A stretch of DNA of 64,000 nucleotides from Gluconacetobacter tumulisoli. GTDB taxonomy: Bacteria > Pseudomonadota > Alphaproteobacteria > Acetobacterales > Acetobacteraceae. Below, one piece after another: positions 55,646 to 64,000 of the stretch. The notes under the pieces are model-generated. The model was not told the DNA's origin and ran no database searches. It saw nothing but the letters and a program-made list of their open reading frames with translations. The translations under genes and the position numbers were made by a program. Each line of letters opens with the position of its first letter. Positions within the stretch are counted from its first letter, which is position 1. The stretch is from contig NZ_JABEQM010000006.1 of NCBI RefSeq assembly GCF_014174155.1, positions 124,001 to 188,000 on the forward strand, written 5' to 3'.

Positions 55646-58303
55646 ATGACGGGTGTACCCATGGGGGCAGGCCCCCTTCGCGCCGCGCGCCGCTCCTCCG
55701 GCCCAGCTGTCGCCTCGCGCGTCAGGGCGGTTCTTGGCCCGACCAATACCGGCAAGACGCACCTGGCGATCGAACGGCTGCTGGCCCATTCCAGCGGCAT
55801 CATCGGTTTTCCCCTGCGCCTGCTGGCCCGCGAGAATTATGAACGGATGGTGGCCGCCAAGGGCACCGGCGCCGTTGCCCTGATCACCGGCGAGGAAAAG
55901 ATCGTTCCCCCCGGCGCGCGCTGGTTTTCCTGCACCGTCGAGGCCATGCCCCTGGACCGGATGGCGGAATTCGTCGCGGTGGACGAAATCCAGCTCTGCG
56001 CCGATCCTGATCGTGGGCATGTCTTCACCGACCGGCTGCTGCATGCGCGCGGCCTGGTGGAGACGATGTTCCTGGGCGCCGAGACGATTCGCCCGTTGCT
56101 GCGCCGCCTGGTGCCAGGGGTGGAAATCGAAAGCCGTCCCAGGCTTTCTCAACTGACCCATGTCGGGGCCAGCAAGCTGACCCGCCTGCCCCCCCGTTCG
56201 GCAATCGTCGCGTTCTCGGCGACCGAGGTCTATGCCATCGCCGAACTGATCCGCCGACGCCGGGGCGGGTGCGCGGTGGTCATGGGCCAGTTGTCGCCCC
56301 GCACGCGCAACGCACAGGTCGCCCTCTATCAGGATCGCGAGGTGGATTACCTGGTCGCGACCGACGCGATCGGCATGGGCCTGAACATGGATGTCAACCA
56401 TGTCGCCTTCGCCGGCCTGTCGAAGTTCGACGGGTCCCGGGCGCGGGGCCTGACATCGGCCGAAATCGCCCAGATCGCCGGGCGCGCCGGACGCGGGATG
56501 CGCGACGGCACCTTCGGCAGCACCGGCACGTGCCCCGCCTTGCCGGACGAGGTGGCCGAGGCGGTTGAAACGCACCGCTTCGACCCGATCGAACGCCTGT
56601 TCTGGCGCAACAGCGCCCTCGATTTCTCCAGTCCCGAAGCCCTGCTGGACAGCCTGAACCGTCCCCCGCCAACGTACGGGCTGACCGCCGGCAACGAAGC
56701 ATCGGACGTGCTGACATTGTCCAGCCTGTCCGCAATTCCGGATATCCGGGCCCTGGCGCGATCCTCCGGCGCCACGCGGCTGTTGTGGGAAGCCTGCCAG
56801 ATCCCGGATTTCAGGAAACTGGGGGATGAGACCCATACCCGTCTGTGCGCGCGCATCTTCACCCATGTCATCCGCGACGGAGATGTTCCCGCAGCCTGGA
56901 TGGACTCCCAGATCGCGGCGTTTGCGCGGCCCGAGGGCGATATCGATTCGCTCATGCACCGCCTGTCGGGGATCCGCGTCTGTTCCTATATCGCGGCGCG
57001 CAGGGACTGGGTCCGTAATGCCGAGCACTGGCAGGCCCGCGCGCGGGACGTCGAAGATCAATTGTCGGACGCGCTGCATGAACGGCTGACGGCGCGTTTC
57101 GTCGACCGTCGCGCCGCCTCGCTGATCCGGCGCCTGGACGAATCCTCGGGCGGGGACGAACTGCTGTCCGCCGTCACGTCCCAGGGTGAGGTCGTGGTCG
57201 AGGGGCATCCGGTCGGCAGGGTCGCCGGGCTGGATCTGGCACCGGATCCGGACTGTGAGCATCCTGACCGGCGCCTGTTGCTGCGTGCCGCGCGGCGGGC
57301 ATTGCGCGCGGAAATTCCGCGCCGCGTGCACAGCCTGACCACCGCGGGGGACGAGGCGTTCGATATCTCGCCCGACGGGCGGTGTCTGCTTTGGGACGGC
57401 GCCCCGATTGCCCGGCTGCGCGGTGGCGACGACCTGCTGCGTCCGCGGATCGAGGTGCTCGACAACGCCTTCCTGGACGGCGCGCAGCGCGAGAGGATCC
57501 GCGCCCGCCTGGCGGCGTGGCTGGACCGACAGGTCCAGGACGTCATGGCGCCGCTCTTTGCCGCCCGTGCCGCAGTGGAGCACGATCCGGCACTGCGCGG
57601 TATCCTGCATCGCCTGATGGAACAGGGGGGGGTCGCGATCGGCGGCGACCCCGTGGCCCCGATCCTGCGCGGGCGGTTGAAGGCGCTGGGGGTCCGGGTC
57701 GGGCGTCATGCTGTACTGATGCCTTCCCTGCTGCGTCCCGCCGCCATGCGGCTGCGTGCCGTCCTGATGGCGGCGCGGGCGGGACGGCCACTTCCCGCCA
57801 TGCCGCCTGCCGGTGCGGTGTCCATACCGGTGGACGAGAATCGGGATCCGATGCTGACCCGCATGGGCTGGATCCTGGCCGGTCCCATACGCCTGCGCCT
57901 GGACATCGCCGAAAAATTGTCGGCGGAACTGCGCTGGCGTGCGCGCAACGGCCCCGTTCCCCTGCCCGACGGCCTGCCGTCGCGCCTGGGCGTCCGGCCC
58001 GAGGCTGTGGCCGCCATCCTGAAGGCGCTCGACATCCCTGTGCGTGCCGCGCGCCCATTGAAGGAGTGCGAATATGGGCCGGCGGTTCCCCCCATGCTGG
58101 CCGCTACGCCCGAGGTCCGGCGGCGTCAACGCCACCAGCATCGCACCGCATCGGCCCCTGCGGCGACGTCCGATATTGTCGAAGCGGCCATGCCGGTGCC
58201 GATCGTCGCCCGGTCCCGGCCGGGCAACGATCGACGCGTGCCCACCGTGCCCGATGGCCCGTTCGCCGTCCTCGCGGTGCTGAAGAAGCGCCAGTCGTCG
58301 TGA
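55646..58303 (+). CDS. Suv3-like DEAD/DEAH-type helicase
   Basis: An 885-residue SF2 helicase of the Suv3 type. Motif I is GPTNTGKT near residue 35, motif II region VDEIQLCADPDRGHVFTD, motif III FSATEVYAI, and motif VI QIAGRAGRG. A long C-terminal region follows (from about 450), with a helical part and a basic end. Mitochondrial Suv3 unwinds RNA in the degradosome; the bacterial counterparts are little studied. ATG 55646 is preferred, with ATG 55661 possible. Its stop overlaps the S4-domain start (GTGA). Confidence 0.87.
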   Translation: MTGVPMGAGPLRAARRSSGPAVASRVRAVLGPTNTGKTHLAIERLLAHSSGIIGFPLRLLARENYERMVAAKGTGAVALITGEEKIVPPGARWFSCTVEAMPLDRMAEFVAVDEIQLCADPDRGHVFTDRLLHARGLVETMFLGAETIRPLLRRLVPGVEIESRPRLSQLTHVGASKLTRLPPRSAIVAFSATEVYAIAELIRRRRGGCAVVMGQLSPRTRNAQVALYQDREVDYLVATDAIGMGLNMDVNHVAFAGLSKFDGSRARGLTSAEIAQIAGRAGRGMRDGTFGSTGTCPALPDEVAEAVETHRFDPIERLFWRNSALDFSSPEALLDSLNRPPPTYGLTAGNEASDVLTLSSLSAIPDIRALARSSGATRLLWEACQIPDFRKLGDETHTRLCARIFTHVIRDGDVPAAWMDSQIAAFARPEGDIDSLMHRLSGIRVCSYIAARRDWVRNAEHWQARARDVEDQLSDALHERLTARFVDRRAASLIRRLDESSGGDELLSAVTSQGEVVVEGHPVGRVAGLDLAPDPDCEHPDRRLLLRAARRALRAEIPRRVHSLTTAGDEAFDISPDGRCLLWDGAPIARLRGGDDLLRPRIEVLDNAFLDGAQRERIRARLAAWLDRQVQDVMAPLFAARAAVEHDPALRGILHRLMEQGGVAIGGDPVAPILRGRLKALGVRVGRHAVLMPSLLRPAAMRLRAVLMAARAGRPLPAMPPAGAVSIPVDENRDPMLTRMGWILAGPIRLRLDIAEKLSAELRWRARNGPVPLPDGLPSRLGVRPEAVAAILKALDIPVRAARPLKECEYGPAVPPMLAATPEVRRRQRHQHRTASAPAATSDIVEAAMPVPIVARSRPGNDRRVPTVPDGPFAVLAVLKKRQSS

Positions 58304-58629
58304 GGCGTGATGCACGCGGGGACGCCAACCCGCAGGAGGCGCAGAGGCTGGACCTGTGGCTGTGGTGCGCGCGCTTCGCCCGCAGCCGTCCCGATTGCGC
58401 CCGCATCGCCGAGGCCGGCGCGGTGCGGATCAATCGTCAGCGCACCGAGAAGGCCCATGCCCTGGTGCGGCCGGGGGATATCCTGACCCTGCCCGGCCCC
58501 GGCGGACGGGGCGTCGTGGTCCTGAGGATCGTCGCGTTGGCCGCGCGACGCGGGCCGGCCCCCGCGGCCCGCCTGCTGTATGACATCGTGCCGGAACAGG
58601 TCCCGCCCCCGTCGGTCGCGGCCGGATAA
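58300..58629 (+). CDS. S4-domain RNA-binding protein, Hsp15/HslR-like
   Basis: A 109-residue protein with an S4 fold: RLDLWLWCARFARSRPDCARIAEAGAVRINRQRTEKA, then VRPGDILTLPGPGG. E. coli Hsp15 recycles free 50S subunits carrying nascent chains; a similar role is likely. The start is GTG 58300, overlapping the helicase stop as GTGA, so the two are coupled. The pairing with a Suv3-like helicase suggests a joint RNA or ribosome job. Confidence 0.87.
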   Translation: MRRDARGDANPQEAQRLDLWLWCARFARSRPDCARIAEAGAVRINRQRTEKAHALVRPGDILTLPGPGGRGVVVLRIVALAARRGPAPAARLLYDIVPEQVPPPSVAAG

Positions 58630-58654
58630 GGCGAACGCACCGGGTGGCACGGTC

Positions 58655-58676
58655 TTTGACTTGCCATGGCGTCAAA
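58655..58676. promoter_or_regulatory. Dyad upstream of fdxA
   Basis: TTTGAC and GTCAAA are a perfect 6-bp inverted pair separated by ten bases that themselves contain the palindrome GCCATGGC. It lies 112 bases before the fdxA start in a 158-bp gap. It could be a regulator site; the TTGACT at 58656 may also serve as a -35 element, but no good -10 is seen. Confidence 0.4.
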
Positions 58677-58787
58677 AGACTTTCATATCTGCGCGCATTG
58701 TAGGCGAGGACCAGCATGGCCGGCCCCCTCGCAGGACCCCTATGGCTGGCGACGTCATGCCAGCCTCCAGATGATCGGAGACGAACG

Positions 58788-59120
58788 ATGACCTACGTGG
58801 TCACCGAAAACTGCATCCGCTGCAAATTCATGGACTGTGTCGAGGTGTGCCCGGTCGACTGCTTCTATGCCGGCGACAATTTCCTCGTCATCAATCCCGA
58901 CGAGTGCATCGATTGCGGCGTGTGCGAGCCCGAATGTCCGGCGGAGGCCATCGTCCCCGACAGCGACGACCGCGCGGCGGCCTGGGCCGAGATCAACGCC
59001 AGCTATTCCGTCAAATGGCCCAACATCACCCGCAAGGGCACGCCCCCGGCTGACGCCGAGGAGTGGAAGGACAAGCCGAACAAGAAGGACCTGCTGTCCG
59101 CCGAGCCGCATAAGGACTGA
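58788..59120 (+). CDS. fdxA: Seven-iron ferredoxin FdxA
   Basis: A 110-residue ferredoxin with one [3Fe-4S] and one [4Fe-4S] cluster, matching Azotobacter FdI-type proteins. Cysteines are at 9, 12, 17, 21 and 25, then 40, 43, 46 and 50. The Cys9-x7-Cys17 spacing marks the 3Fe site and [12 protein letters not shown] the 4Fe site. The [17 protein letters not shown] tail is also typical. ATG 58788 has GGAG seven bases upstream. It carries low-potential electrons to unknown partners. In many alphaproteobacteria carD follows; here two hairpins and the cyo operon follow instead. Confidence 0.95.
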   Translation: MTYVVTENCIRCKFMDCVEVCPVDCFYAGDNFLVINPDECIDCGVCEPECPAEAIVPDSDDRAAAWAEINASYSVKWPNITRKGTPPADAEEWKDKPNKKDLLSAEPHKD

Positions 59121-59140
59121 GGCAGCCCACGACATCCGGA

Positions 59141-59165
59141 TCGGCGGAGGTGCCTCCTCCGCCGA
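59141..59165. terminator. GC hairpin after fdxA
   Basis: A 10-bp perfect stem (59141-59150 with 59156-59165, loop TGCCT), 20 bases after the fdxA stop. No U run follows. It probably acts together with the larger hairpin at 59197. Confidence 0.55.
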
Positions 59166-59196
59166 TTGCCCCCATCGGGGCCTGCGAACATGGAAC

Positions 59197-59241
59197 ATGG
59201 AAAAGGGCCGGTGAGGATGATCCTCACCGGCCCTTTTCCAT
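59197..59241. terminator. Bidirectional terminator between fdxA and cyoD
   Basis: A 21-bp perfect stem (59197-59217 with 59221-59241, loop TGA). Its feet, ATGGAAAAGG and CCTTTTCCAT, match those of the purN-ndk terminator. It sits between the convergent fdxA and cyo operon ends and can stop transcription from either side. Confidence 0.88.
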
Positions 59242-59310
59242 ATCCAGCATCCGGACCGCCGAGACGGTCCGGATAACCGGGCCCGCGGTCGCGACCGCGG
59301 GCACCGGGGA

Positions 59311-59643
59311 TCAGCGCGACATCATGTTGATCGCGGTGTCATGCATGATGAACAGCGTACCACCGATCAGGATCGCGACGGACATGACGGTGAAGGCAAA
59401 GGCCATCACGTTCCAGCGCTGCGCCGACGATCCGTTCATGTGGAGGAAGAACACCAGATGAACGACGACCTGCACGACTGCCAGGACCGCAATCGCGGCA
59501 ATGGTACCGGCCGGAGAGAAGCTGTGGGCCATGACCAGCCCGAAAGCAGCCGCCGTCAGCAGGACGGCAATCACGAACCCGGTAAGGTAAGACCCTACGC
59601 TTCCGTGGCTCTCGCCCGAATGGGCTGTATGTGCATCAGCCAT
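59311..59643 (-). CDS. cyoD: Cytochrome o ubiquinol oxidase subunit IV
   Basis: A 110-residue protein with three membrane helices, assisting assembly of the CyoAB core. Family marks are SVGSYLTGFVIAVLLTAAAF, VVQVVVHLVFFLHMN and the C-terminal LIGGTLFIMHDTAINMM. The start overlaps the cyoC stop by one base (TGATG). It is the last gene of the operon; there is no cyoE (heme O synthase) behind it in this window. Confidence 0.94.
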   Translation of the reverse strand: MADAHTAHSGESHGSVGSYLTGFVIAVLLTAAAFGLVMAHSFSPAGTIAAIAVLAVVQVVVHLVFFLHMNGSSAQRWNVMAFAFTVMSVAILIGGTLFIMHDTAINMMSR

Positions 59644-60248
59644 CAGATCACACTCATCAGATAGACAAAGGTGAAGACACAGATCCAGACGATGTCCAGG
59701 AAGTGCCAGAACAGGCTCAGGCAGGTGAGCTTGTTCATCATCCGCTCGGACAGGACCGTCTTGCCCGTGGACTGGACCATGAGGACCGCCATCCACAGAA
59801 GACCGCACGTGACGTGCAGGCCGTGCGTGCCCACCAGCGTGAAGAACGACGACAGGAACGCGCTGCGATCCGGGCCGTTGCCTTCGGCGACCATGTGGGA
59901 AAATTCACGGATTTCCATGAACAGGAAGCCCAGGCCGAGGAGGAACGTGACCGCCAGCCACATCCGCATCGTGCCCAGCTTGTTCTGGTGGGCCGAGATC
60001 ATGCCGAAACCGTAGGTGATCGAGCTGACCAGCAGGATCGCGGTTTCGATTCCGACACCCGAAAGGTCGAAGAGTTCCTTGCCGGTAGGACCACCGGCAA
60101 ACTGGTTCCGCATCACCGCGAACACTGCGAACAGCGTTCCGAAGATGAGGCAGTCCGTCATCAGATACAGCCAGAACCCGAACACCACGGGAGATTCGTG
60201 GTGTTCGTCGTGGGCATGGGCCGCATCAACTGTCATATCGTGCGCCAT
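59643..60248 (-). CDS. cyoC: Cytochrome o ubiquinol oxidase subunit III
   Basis: A 201-residue subunit with five membrane helices. Family marks are FGFWLYLMTDCLIFGTLFAVFAV, FSHMVAEGNGPDRSAFLSSFFTLVGTHGLHV and FWHFLDIVWICVFTFVYL. A His-rich N-terminus (DAAHAHDEHHE) faces the cytoplasm. Start and cyoB stop overlap by one base (TAATG). It stabilises the proton-pumping core. Confidence 0.95.
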   Translation of the reverse strand: MAHDMTVDAAHAHDEHHESPVVFGFWLYLMTDCLIFGTLFAVFAVMRNQFAGGPTGKELFDLSGVGIETAILLVSSITYGFGMISAHQNKLGTMRMWLAVTFLLGLGFLFMEIREFSHMVAEGNGPDRSAFLSSFFTLVGTHGLHVTCGLLWMAVLMVQSTGKTVLSERMMNKLTCLSLFWHFLDIVWICVFTFVYLMSVI

Positions 60249-62242
60249 TATTCCGCCGCCTGTGCTGCCATGAGGTTACGAGTATGCTCGTTCTCGATAC
60301 GGGCAACTTCCGACACCGGCACGTAGTAGTCGACATCGTTGTTGCTGCTCCGCGCGATCACCGTCGCGATGACGCCGATCAGGCCGATAGCCGCAAGCCA
60401 CCAGATATACCAGATCGCAGCAAAGCCGAGGACCAGGCTGAACGCACCGACGAAGAAACCGGCTGAGGTGTTCTTCGGCATGTGGATCGGCTGATAGTCC
60501 GCACCGGCCGCGCGCGTGTCGATGCCAGCTTCCTTGTCGTGGGCGAAGGCGTCGAGGTCATGCACCGTCGGGACGACGGCGAAGTTGTAGAACGGCGGCG
60601 GCGAAGAGGTCGACCATTCCAGCGTGCGCGCATTCCACGGATCGCCCGTCAGGTCACGGTTTTCCGCCAGGTTCCGGTCACGGATGGAGACATACAGCTG
60701 CGTCAGCTGGCAGACGATGCCGCATGCGATCAGCACGGCGCCGAATTCGGCGACCAGCAGCCACGGATACCAGTCCGGATTGTCATAGTGGTTCATGCGA
60801 CGGGTCATGCCCATGAAGCCGAGGACATAGAGCGGCATGAACGCGAAGTAGAAGCCGATGAACCAGAACCAGAACGCCCGCTTGCCCCAGGCCTCGTTCA
60901 GCTTGAAGCCGAAGGCCTTCGGGAACCAGAAGTTCATGGCCGCGACATAGCCGAAATACACACCGCCGATGATCACGTTGTGGAAGTGGGCGATGACGAA
61001 CAGGCTGTTATGCAGGACGAAGTCGGCGGCCGGGATGGCGAGCATCACGCCGGTCATGCCACCGATGGTGAAGGTGATCATGAAGCCGATCACCCAGTAC
61101 ATGGTCGCGTGGAATTCGACGCGGCCCTTATACATGGTGAACAGCCAGTTGAAAATCTTCACGCCCGTCGGGATCGCGATGATCATCGTCATGATGCCGA
61201 AGAACGCGTTGACGTTCGGGCCGGCGCCCATGGTGAAGAAATGGTGGACCCACACGACCAGCGACAGCACCATGATGGAGCAGGTCGCATAGACCATCGT
61301 GTTGTAGCCGAACAGCGGCTTGCGCGAGAAGGTCTGCGTGATTTCGGAGAACGCGCCGAAGGCAGGCAGGATCAGGATGTAGACTTCCGGATGGCCCCAG
61401 GCCCAGATCACGCTCAGATAGAGCATCTGGTTGCCGCCGCCGTCATTGGTGAAGAAGTGCATGCCCAGATAGCGGTCGAGGCCCAGCAGACCCAGCGCCA
61501 CCGTCAGGATGGGGAACGCCACCATGATCAGAACTGTCGTGCAGAAGATGGTCCAGGTGAACACCGGCATCTTCATGTAGGTCATGCCCGGCGCGCGCAT
61601 CTTCACGATGGTGGTGAAGAAGTTGACACCCGTCAGCAGGGTGCCGACACCCGACAGCTGCACCGCCCAGATATAGTAGTCGACACCGACACCGGGGCTG
61701 AACTGCGATTCGGACAGCGGGGGATAGGCCAGCCAGCCGCACTGCGAGAACTCACCGATGAACAGCGAGACGTTGATCAGCACGAAGCTGACCGTGGTCA
61801 TCCAGAAGCTGAGCGAGTTCAGGAACGGGAAGGCCACGTCGCGCGCACCGATCTGCAGCGGGACGATCACGTTCATGAGCCCGGTCATGAACGCCATCGC
61901 CATGAAGAAGATCATGATGGTGCCGTGGGCGGAGAAGATCTGGTCGTAGTGATGCGGCGGCAGATAGCCCGGGTTGCCGGCATAGGCCAGCGCGAGCTGC
62001 GAGCGCATCATGATGGCGTCCGCGAAGCCGCGGAACAGGGCCACCAGCGCCAGGACGATGTACATCACGCCCAGGCGCTTGTGGTCGACCGAGGTCAGCC
62101 ACTCTTTCCAGAGGTAGCCCCACTTGCCGTAATAGGTGATGAGGCCGAGCACCGCCAGGCCCGCGATCGCGGCGCCAGCGAATGTTCCAACGAGAATCGG
62201 CACATCAAACGGGATGTCCGACCAGCTTAATTTTCCTAACAT
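60248..62242 (-). CDS. cyoB: Cytochrome o ubiquinol oxidase subunit I
   Basis: The catalytic subunit (664 residues) of a heme-copper quinol oxidase reducing O2 to water while pumping protons. It has the low-spin heme and CuB ligands, including GHPEVYIL with the cross-linked His-Tyr, WVHHFFT, and the His pair in VIAHFHNVI. The quinol-site residues in [13 protein letters not shown] and [13 protein letters not shown] are conserved, so the donor is ubiquinol rather than cytochrome c. Acetic acid bacteria use bo3- or ba3-type forms with the same genes; the heme type cannot be told from sequence. Confidence 0.96.
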   Translation of the reverse strand: MLGKLSWSDIPFDVPILVGTFAGAAIAGLAVLGLITYYGKWGYLWKEWLTSVDHKRLGVMYIVLALVALFRGFADAIMMRSQLALAYAGNPGYLPPHHYDQIFSAHGTIMIFFMAMAFMTGLMNVIVPLQIGARDVAFPFLNSLSFWMTTVSFVLINVSLFIGEFSQCGWLAYPPLSESQFSPGVGVDYYIWAVQLSGVGTLLTGVNFFTTIVKMRAPGMTYMKMPVFTWTIFCTTVLIMVAFPILTVALGLLGLDRYLGMHFFTNDGGGNQMLYLSVIWAWGHPEVYILILPAFGAFSEITQTFSRKPLFGYNTMVYATCSIMVLSLVVWVHHFFTMGAGPNVNAFFGIMTMIIAIPTGVKIFNWLFTMYKGRVEFHATMYWVIGFMITFTIGGMTGVMLAIPAADFVLHNSLFVIAHFHNVIIGGVYFGYVAAMNFWFPKAFGFKLNEAWGKRAFWFWFIGFYFAFMPLYVLGFMGMTRRMNHYDNPDWYPWLLVAEFGAVLIACGIVCQLTQLYVSIRDRNLAENRDLTGDPWNARTLEWSTSSPPPFYNFAVVPTVHDLDAFAHDKEAGIDTRAAGADYQPIHMPKNTSAGFFVGAFSLVLGFAAIWYIWWLAAIGLIGVIATVIARSSNNDVDYYVPVSEVARIENEHTRNLMAAQAAE

Positions 62243-62247
62243 CTGTC

Positions 62248-63171
62248 CTATTCCTTCATATTCATGTCGGACATCGCGGACTGCACATGCATCATCTTGC
62301 CGGTGCTCTTATCCATGACCATGCCGTTGTTGTACTTGGCCACGATCCCGTCAAAGAGCCCCGGTTCGGCATGTGAGAAATATTCGACCGGGTTCGCCTC
62401 GCTCGGCGCCGCCAGCTTCGGATAGTTGGAGCTGTCGAGCTGTTCGGAGGACGCCTTCACCTTCTGGACCCAGGCGGCGTAATCGTCGTTGCTCAGCGCC
62501 AGTGCGCGGAAGCGCATGTCGGAGAATCCGCGGCCGCTGAAGTTCGCGGACTCGCCCGCGTAGTTGCCAGCCTCGTTCGAGATCAGGTGAAGCTGCGTCT
62601 GCATGCCCGCCATGGCATAGACCATGGAGCCCAGCTGCGGGATGAAGAACGAGTTCATGACCGAGTCCGAGGTGATCCGGAATTCGACCGGGGTGTTCAC
62701 CGGGAAGGCCATCTGGTTGACGGTGGCAATGCCCTCGTCCGGATAGACAAACAGCCATTTCCAGTCGAGCGCCACGACATCGACATGGATGGGCTTCACG
62801 TTCGCCTCTTCATCGATCGGGCGATACGGATCCAGCGACATGCAGGTCTGGTAGGTCAGGACCGCCAGGAACAGGATGATGAGGCTGGGAACGACCCAGA
62901 TCACGATCTCGATCTTGTTGGAATGCGACCATTTCGGCAGGTATTCGGCGCTCGTGTTCGATTGCCGGTACTGCCAGGCGAACAGCAGCGTCAGGACGAT
63001 GACCGGCACGACGACCAGCAGCATCGCATAGGTCGAGGTCAGGATCAGGCTCTTTTCCTGAACGCCGATCACGCCTTTGGGGTTGAGGGTATCCCAGTCA
63101 CATCCCGCCAAGAGGAACGCTGAGGACAAACTTAATAAACTCGATAGTCTTGGCAAGATTTTTTTCTTCAT
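62248..63171 (-). CDS. cyoA: Cytochrome o ubiquinol oxidase subunit II
   Basis: A 307-residue subunit with a lipoprotein signal (MKKKILPRL..., lipobox LLAGC with Cys24), two membrane helices and a cupredoxin domain. The CuA ligands of cytochrome c oxidases are absent, as expected for a quinol oxidase. The start at 63171 has GAGG six bases upstream and gives the best signal peptide. In-frame codons at 63195 and 63198 also exist. It is the first gene of cyoABCD, with only a five-base gap to cyoB. Confidence 0.94.
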   Translation of the reverse strand: MKKKILPRLSSLLSLSSAFLLAGCDWDTLNPKGVIGVQEKSLILTSTYAMLLVVVPVIVLTLLFAWQYRQSNTSAEYLPKWSHSNKIEIVIWVVPSLIILFLAVLTYQTCMSLDPYRPIDEEANVKPIHVDVVALDWKWLFVYPDEGIATVNQMAFPVNTPVEFRITSDSVMNSFFIPQLGSMVYAMAGMQTQLHLISNEAGNYAGESANFSGRGFSDMRFRALALSNDDYAAWVQKVKASSEQLDSSNYPKLAAPSEANPVEYFSHAEPGLFDGIVAKYNNGMVMDKSTGKMMHVQSAMSDMNMKE

Positions 63172-63772
63172 CTCACGCCTCGTTGGTTTCGACATCACCC
63201 TTGCTCATATGCTCGCTTCGTCCACGGGCCCAAACAATCACGGTCACGCTTCATGTACGTCACGGGACCGGAGTCCCGGCCCCGACATCCCGCAGTGCCT
63301 CACTTCAAGTGACATCCAGCCTTCGTCCACCCTTCATATCGGAATATGAGGTCTTCGTCGGTTCGGTCCCGTCATGAGTATCGTTGTGCCTTCCGGCCAT
63401 GATCTCGATCAAGGATTCCGATCCGACGGCAGCCTCATACTCCGGCTTCGGATGGGAACGGGTAGCAGTGCCGCCTTGTGGTCTGAAGCGTCTCTCTGCG
63501 CAGTTACCCTTTCGTACAGTTCTCTATCTGCCTTATCCGTCCGGAACGACCTCGCAGGCAAGACTTCACGCAATGTTTCTGTTTATTTCATACTGAACTG
63601 GTCCAGTTTTTATAAAGTTCTTTATTTCAGTATGTTATACGTGATGATCTTCGATCACATACACGTCATCGCACTTTTTCCGAGGAAGAATAAGTCTTAT
63701 TTTAGCCTAATTTGCGGCCCCGATTTCCGGGAACGTTTTTGATTTGTTCCCATCCCGCAGCCGAACAAAAAA
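63172..63772 (-). promoter_or_regulatory. Long leader and promoter region of the cyo operon
   Basis: No gene is supported in these 601 bp. The distal part (about 63560-63720) is clearly AT-rich and contains nested dyads: a 9-bp pair (63589-63597 with 63626-63634), AACTGG/CCAGTT (63596-63608) and TGATC/GATCA (63645-63657). If the promoter lies there, the mRNA leader would be about 400 bases. A small hairpin CGGGAC/GTCCCG sits at 63263-63278. Confidence 0.5.
63589..63634. promoter_or_regulatory. Nested inverted repeats in the cyo promoter region
   Basis: Arms CATACTGAA (63589-63597) and TTCAGTATG (63626-63634) are perfect complements around a 28-base centre. That centre begins with a smaller 6-1-6 dyad (63596-63608) and contains AT-rich TTTATAAAG. 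The layout looks like an operator around a promoter or a cruciform; no known regulator box is matched. Confidence 0.5.
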
Positions 63773-63795
63773 AGCCCCGCCGAATTGGCGGGGCT
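63773..63795 (-). terminator. Terminator of the BI-1 family gene
   Basis: A 9-bp GC stem (AGCCCCGCC with GGCGGGGCT, loop GAATT) is followed on the minus strand by a run of seven T. It is a classical intrinsic terminator, 45 bases after the stop of the minus-strand gene at 63841. Confidence 0.92.
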
Positions 63796-63840
63796 CTTCG
63801 TTGATTCGCTGCGAATATCGCGGCGGGCAATTGTCCTGGA

Positions 63841-64000
63841 TCAGTTGTCCTGGTTGCTGCGTACGCCCATGAACTGCAGCAGGAACTGGAACAGGTTGAT
63901 GAAATTCAGATACAGCGCCAGCGCGTCATACACGCTCCGCTTGGCCGCGCCTTCCGGCCCCTCGTAATAGGCGAATTGCTGGTAGCTCAGCTTGATGCGC
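63841..64000 (-). CDS. Bax inhibitor-1/YccA family protein (C-terminal part)
   Basis: Only the last 52 codons lie in the window; the gene continues beyond the right edge. The end reads YDALALYLNFINLFQFLLQF, preceded by a short polar segment (YQQFAYYEGPEG) and followed by MGVRSNQDN. The pattern A-L-x-L-Y-L-x-F-I-N-L-F is the final membrane helix of BI-1/YccA proteins. These have six or seven helices and modulate membrane proteolysis or calcium leak. A strong terminator follows the stop. Confidence 0.82.
   Translation of the reverse strand, partial: RIKLSYQQFAYYEGPEGAAKRSVYDALALYLNFINLFQFLLQFMGVRSNQDN

Noticed and set aside
55628-58315. 895-codon minus-strand open frame across the helicase
   Set aside because: Antisense to a helicase with all motifs in order; no recognisable protein features.
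63444-63463. Patch resembling the reverse complement of 5S rRNA (TTCGGATGGGAACGGG)
   Set aside because: Similarity covers under 20 bases and the flanks do not match 5S helices, so it is treated as chance.
63645-63657. FNR-like dyad TGATC/GATCA in the cyo promoter region
   Set aside because: The spacing between TGAT and ATCA is five, not four, and the outer T/A are missing, so it is not a proper FNR box.
63374-63742. 122-codon plus-strand open frame in the cyo leader
   Set aside because: No domain, and its second half is the AT-rich promoter DNA.

Overview
The window reads as a stretch of an alphaproteobacterial chromosome, most likely an acetic acid bacterium (Acetobacteraceae, Gluconacetobacter-like). 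The DNA is GC-rich. The markers are an HdaA-type DnaA homologue beside purMN and ppk, a short NAD-type isocitrate dehydrogenase, a Suv3-like helicase / S4 protein / seven-iron ferredoxin block, and a cyoABCD quinol oxidase operon. The family assignment is an inference from gene content, not a measured phylogeny. No insertion sequence, integrase, CRISPR array, rRNA or origin was recognised.

Layout. 1-353 has no convincing gene; it holds a 10-bp tandem repeat. A tRNA-Thr(TGT) follows, then a MASE1-PAS-GGDEF diguanylate cyclase. Next is a radC / HAD phosphatase / radC-like trio whose second RadC has lost both JAMM histidines. A housekeeping run follows (uvrD-pcrA, prmA, aminopeptidase P, icd), closed by strong hairpins near 11.0 kb.

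From 11.0 to 36.2 kb lies a large nucleobase-nitrogen island. The purine part is on the minus strand. xdhABC makes urate and a LysR regulator follows. An FAD/NAD(P) monooxygenase heads a tightly overlapped operon: hpxX/atzG-like, hpxY/atzE-like, a GGT-family hpxW-like protein, allC, pucG, puuE, uraD and hiuH. The set predicts urate -> 5-hydroxyisourate -> OHCU -> allantoin -> allantoate -> ureidoglycine -> oxalurate -> oxamate -> oxalate plus ammonia. No known uricase gene is present, so the monooxygenase is the natural candidate for the urate step. The pyrimidine part is the complete reductive pathway: preT-preA, dihydropyrimidinase, beta-ureidopropionase-like amidohydrolase, beta-alanine aminotransferase and an NCS1 permease. 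It has a RutR-like TetR regulator and a RutR-like operator in front of preT. A lipoprotein acid phosphatase is translationally coupled to the dihydropyrimidinase.

36.2-44.1 kb holds cdh, ppx, ppk, hdaA, purM, purN and ndk. 44.3-47.5 kb encodes an ABC-F ATPase and an AI-2E/PerM-type membrane protein. 47.5-52.9 kb is a small surface-glycan locus: HAD phosphatase, unknown membrane-anchored protein, DegT aminotransferase, CapD/WbpM-type dehydratase, and a divergent WecA-type initiating transferase. 52.9-59.2 kb contains a secreted unknown, a MarR regulator, an M17 aminopeptidase, the Suv3-like helicase, an S4 protein and fdxA. 59.3-63.2 kb is cyoABCD on the minus strand, behind a leader of about 600 bp rich in dyads. 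The window ends inside a Bax-inhibitor-1/YccA-type gene.
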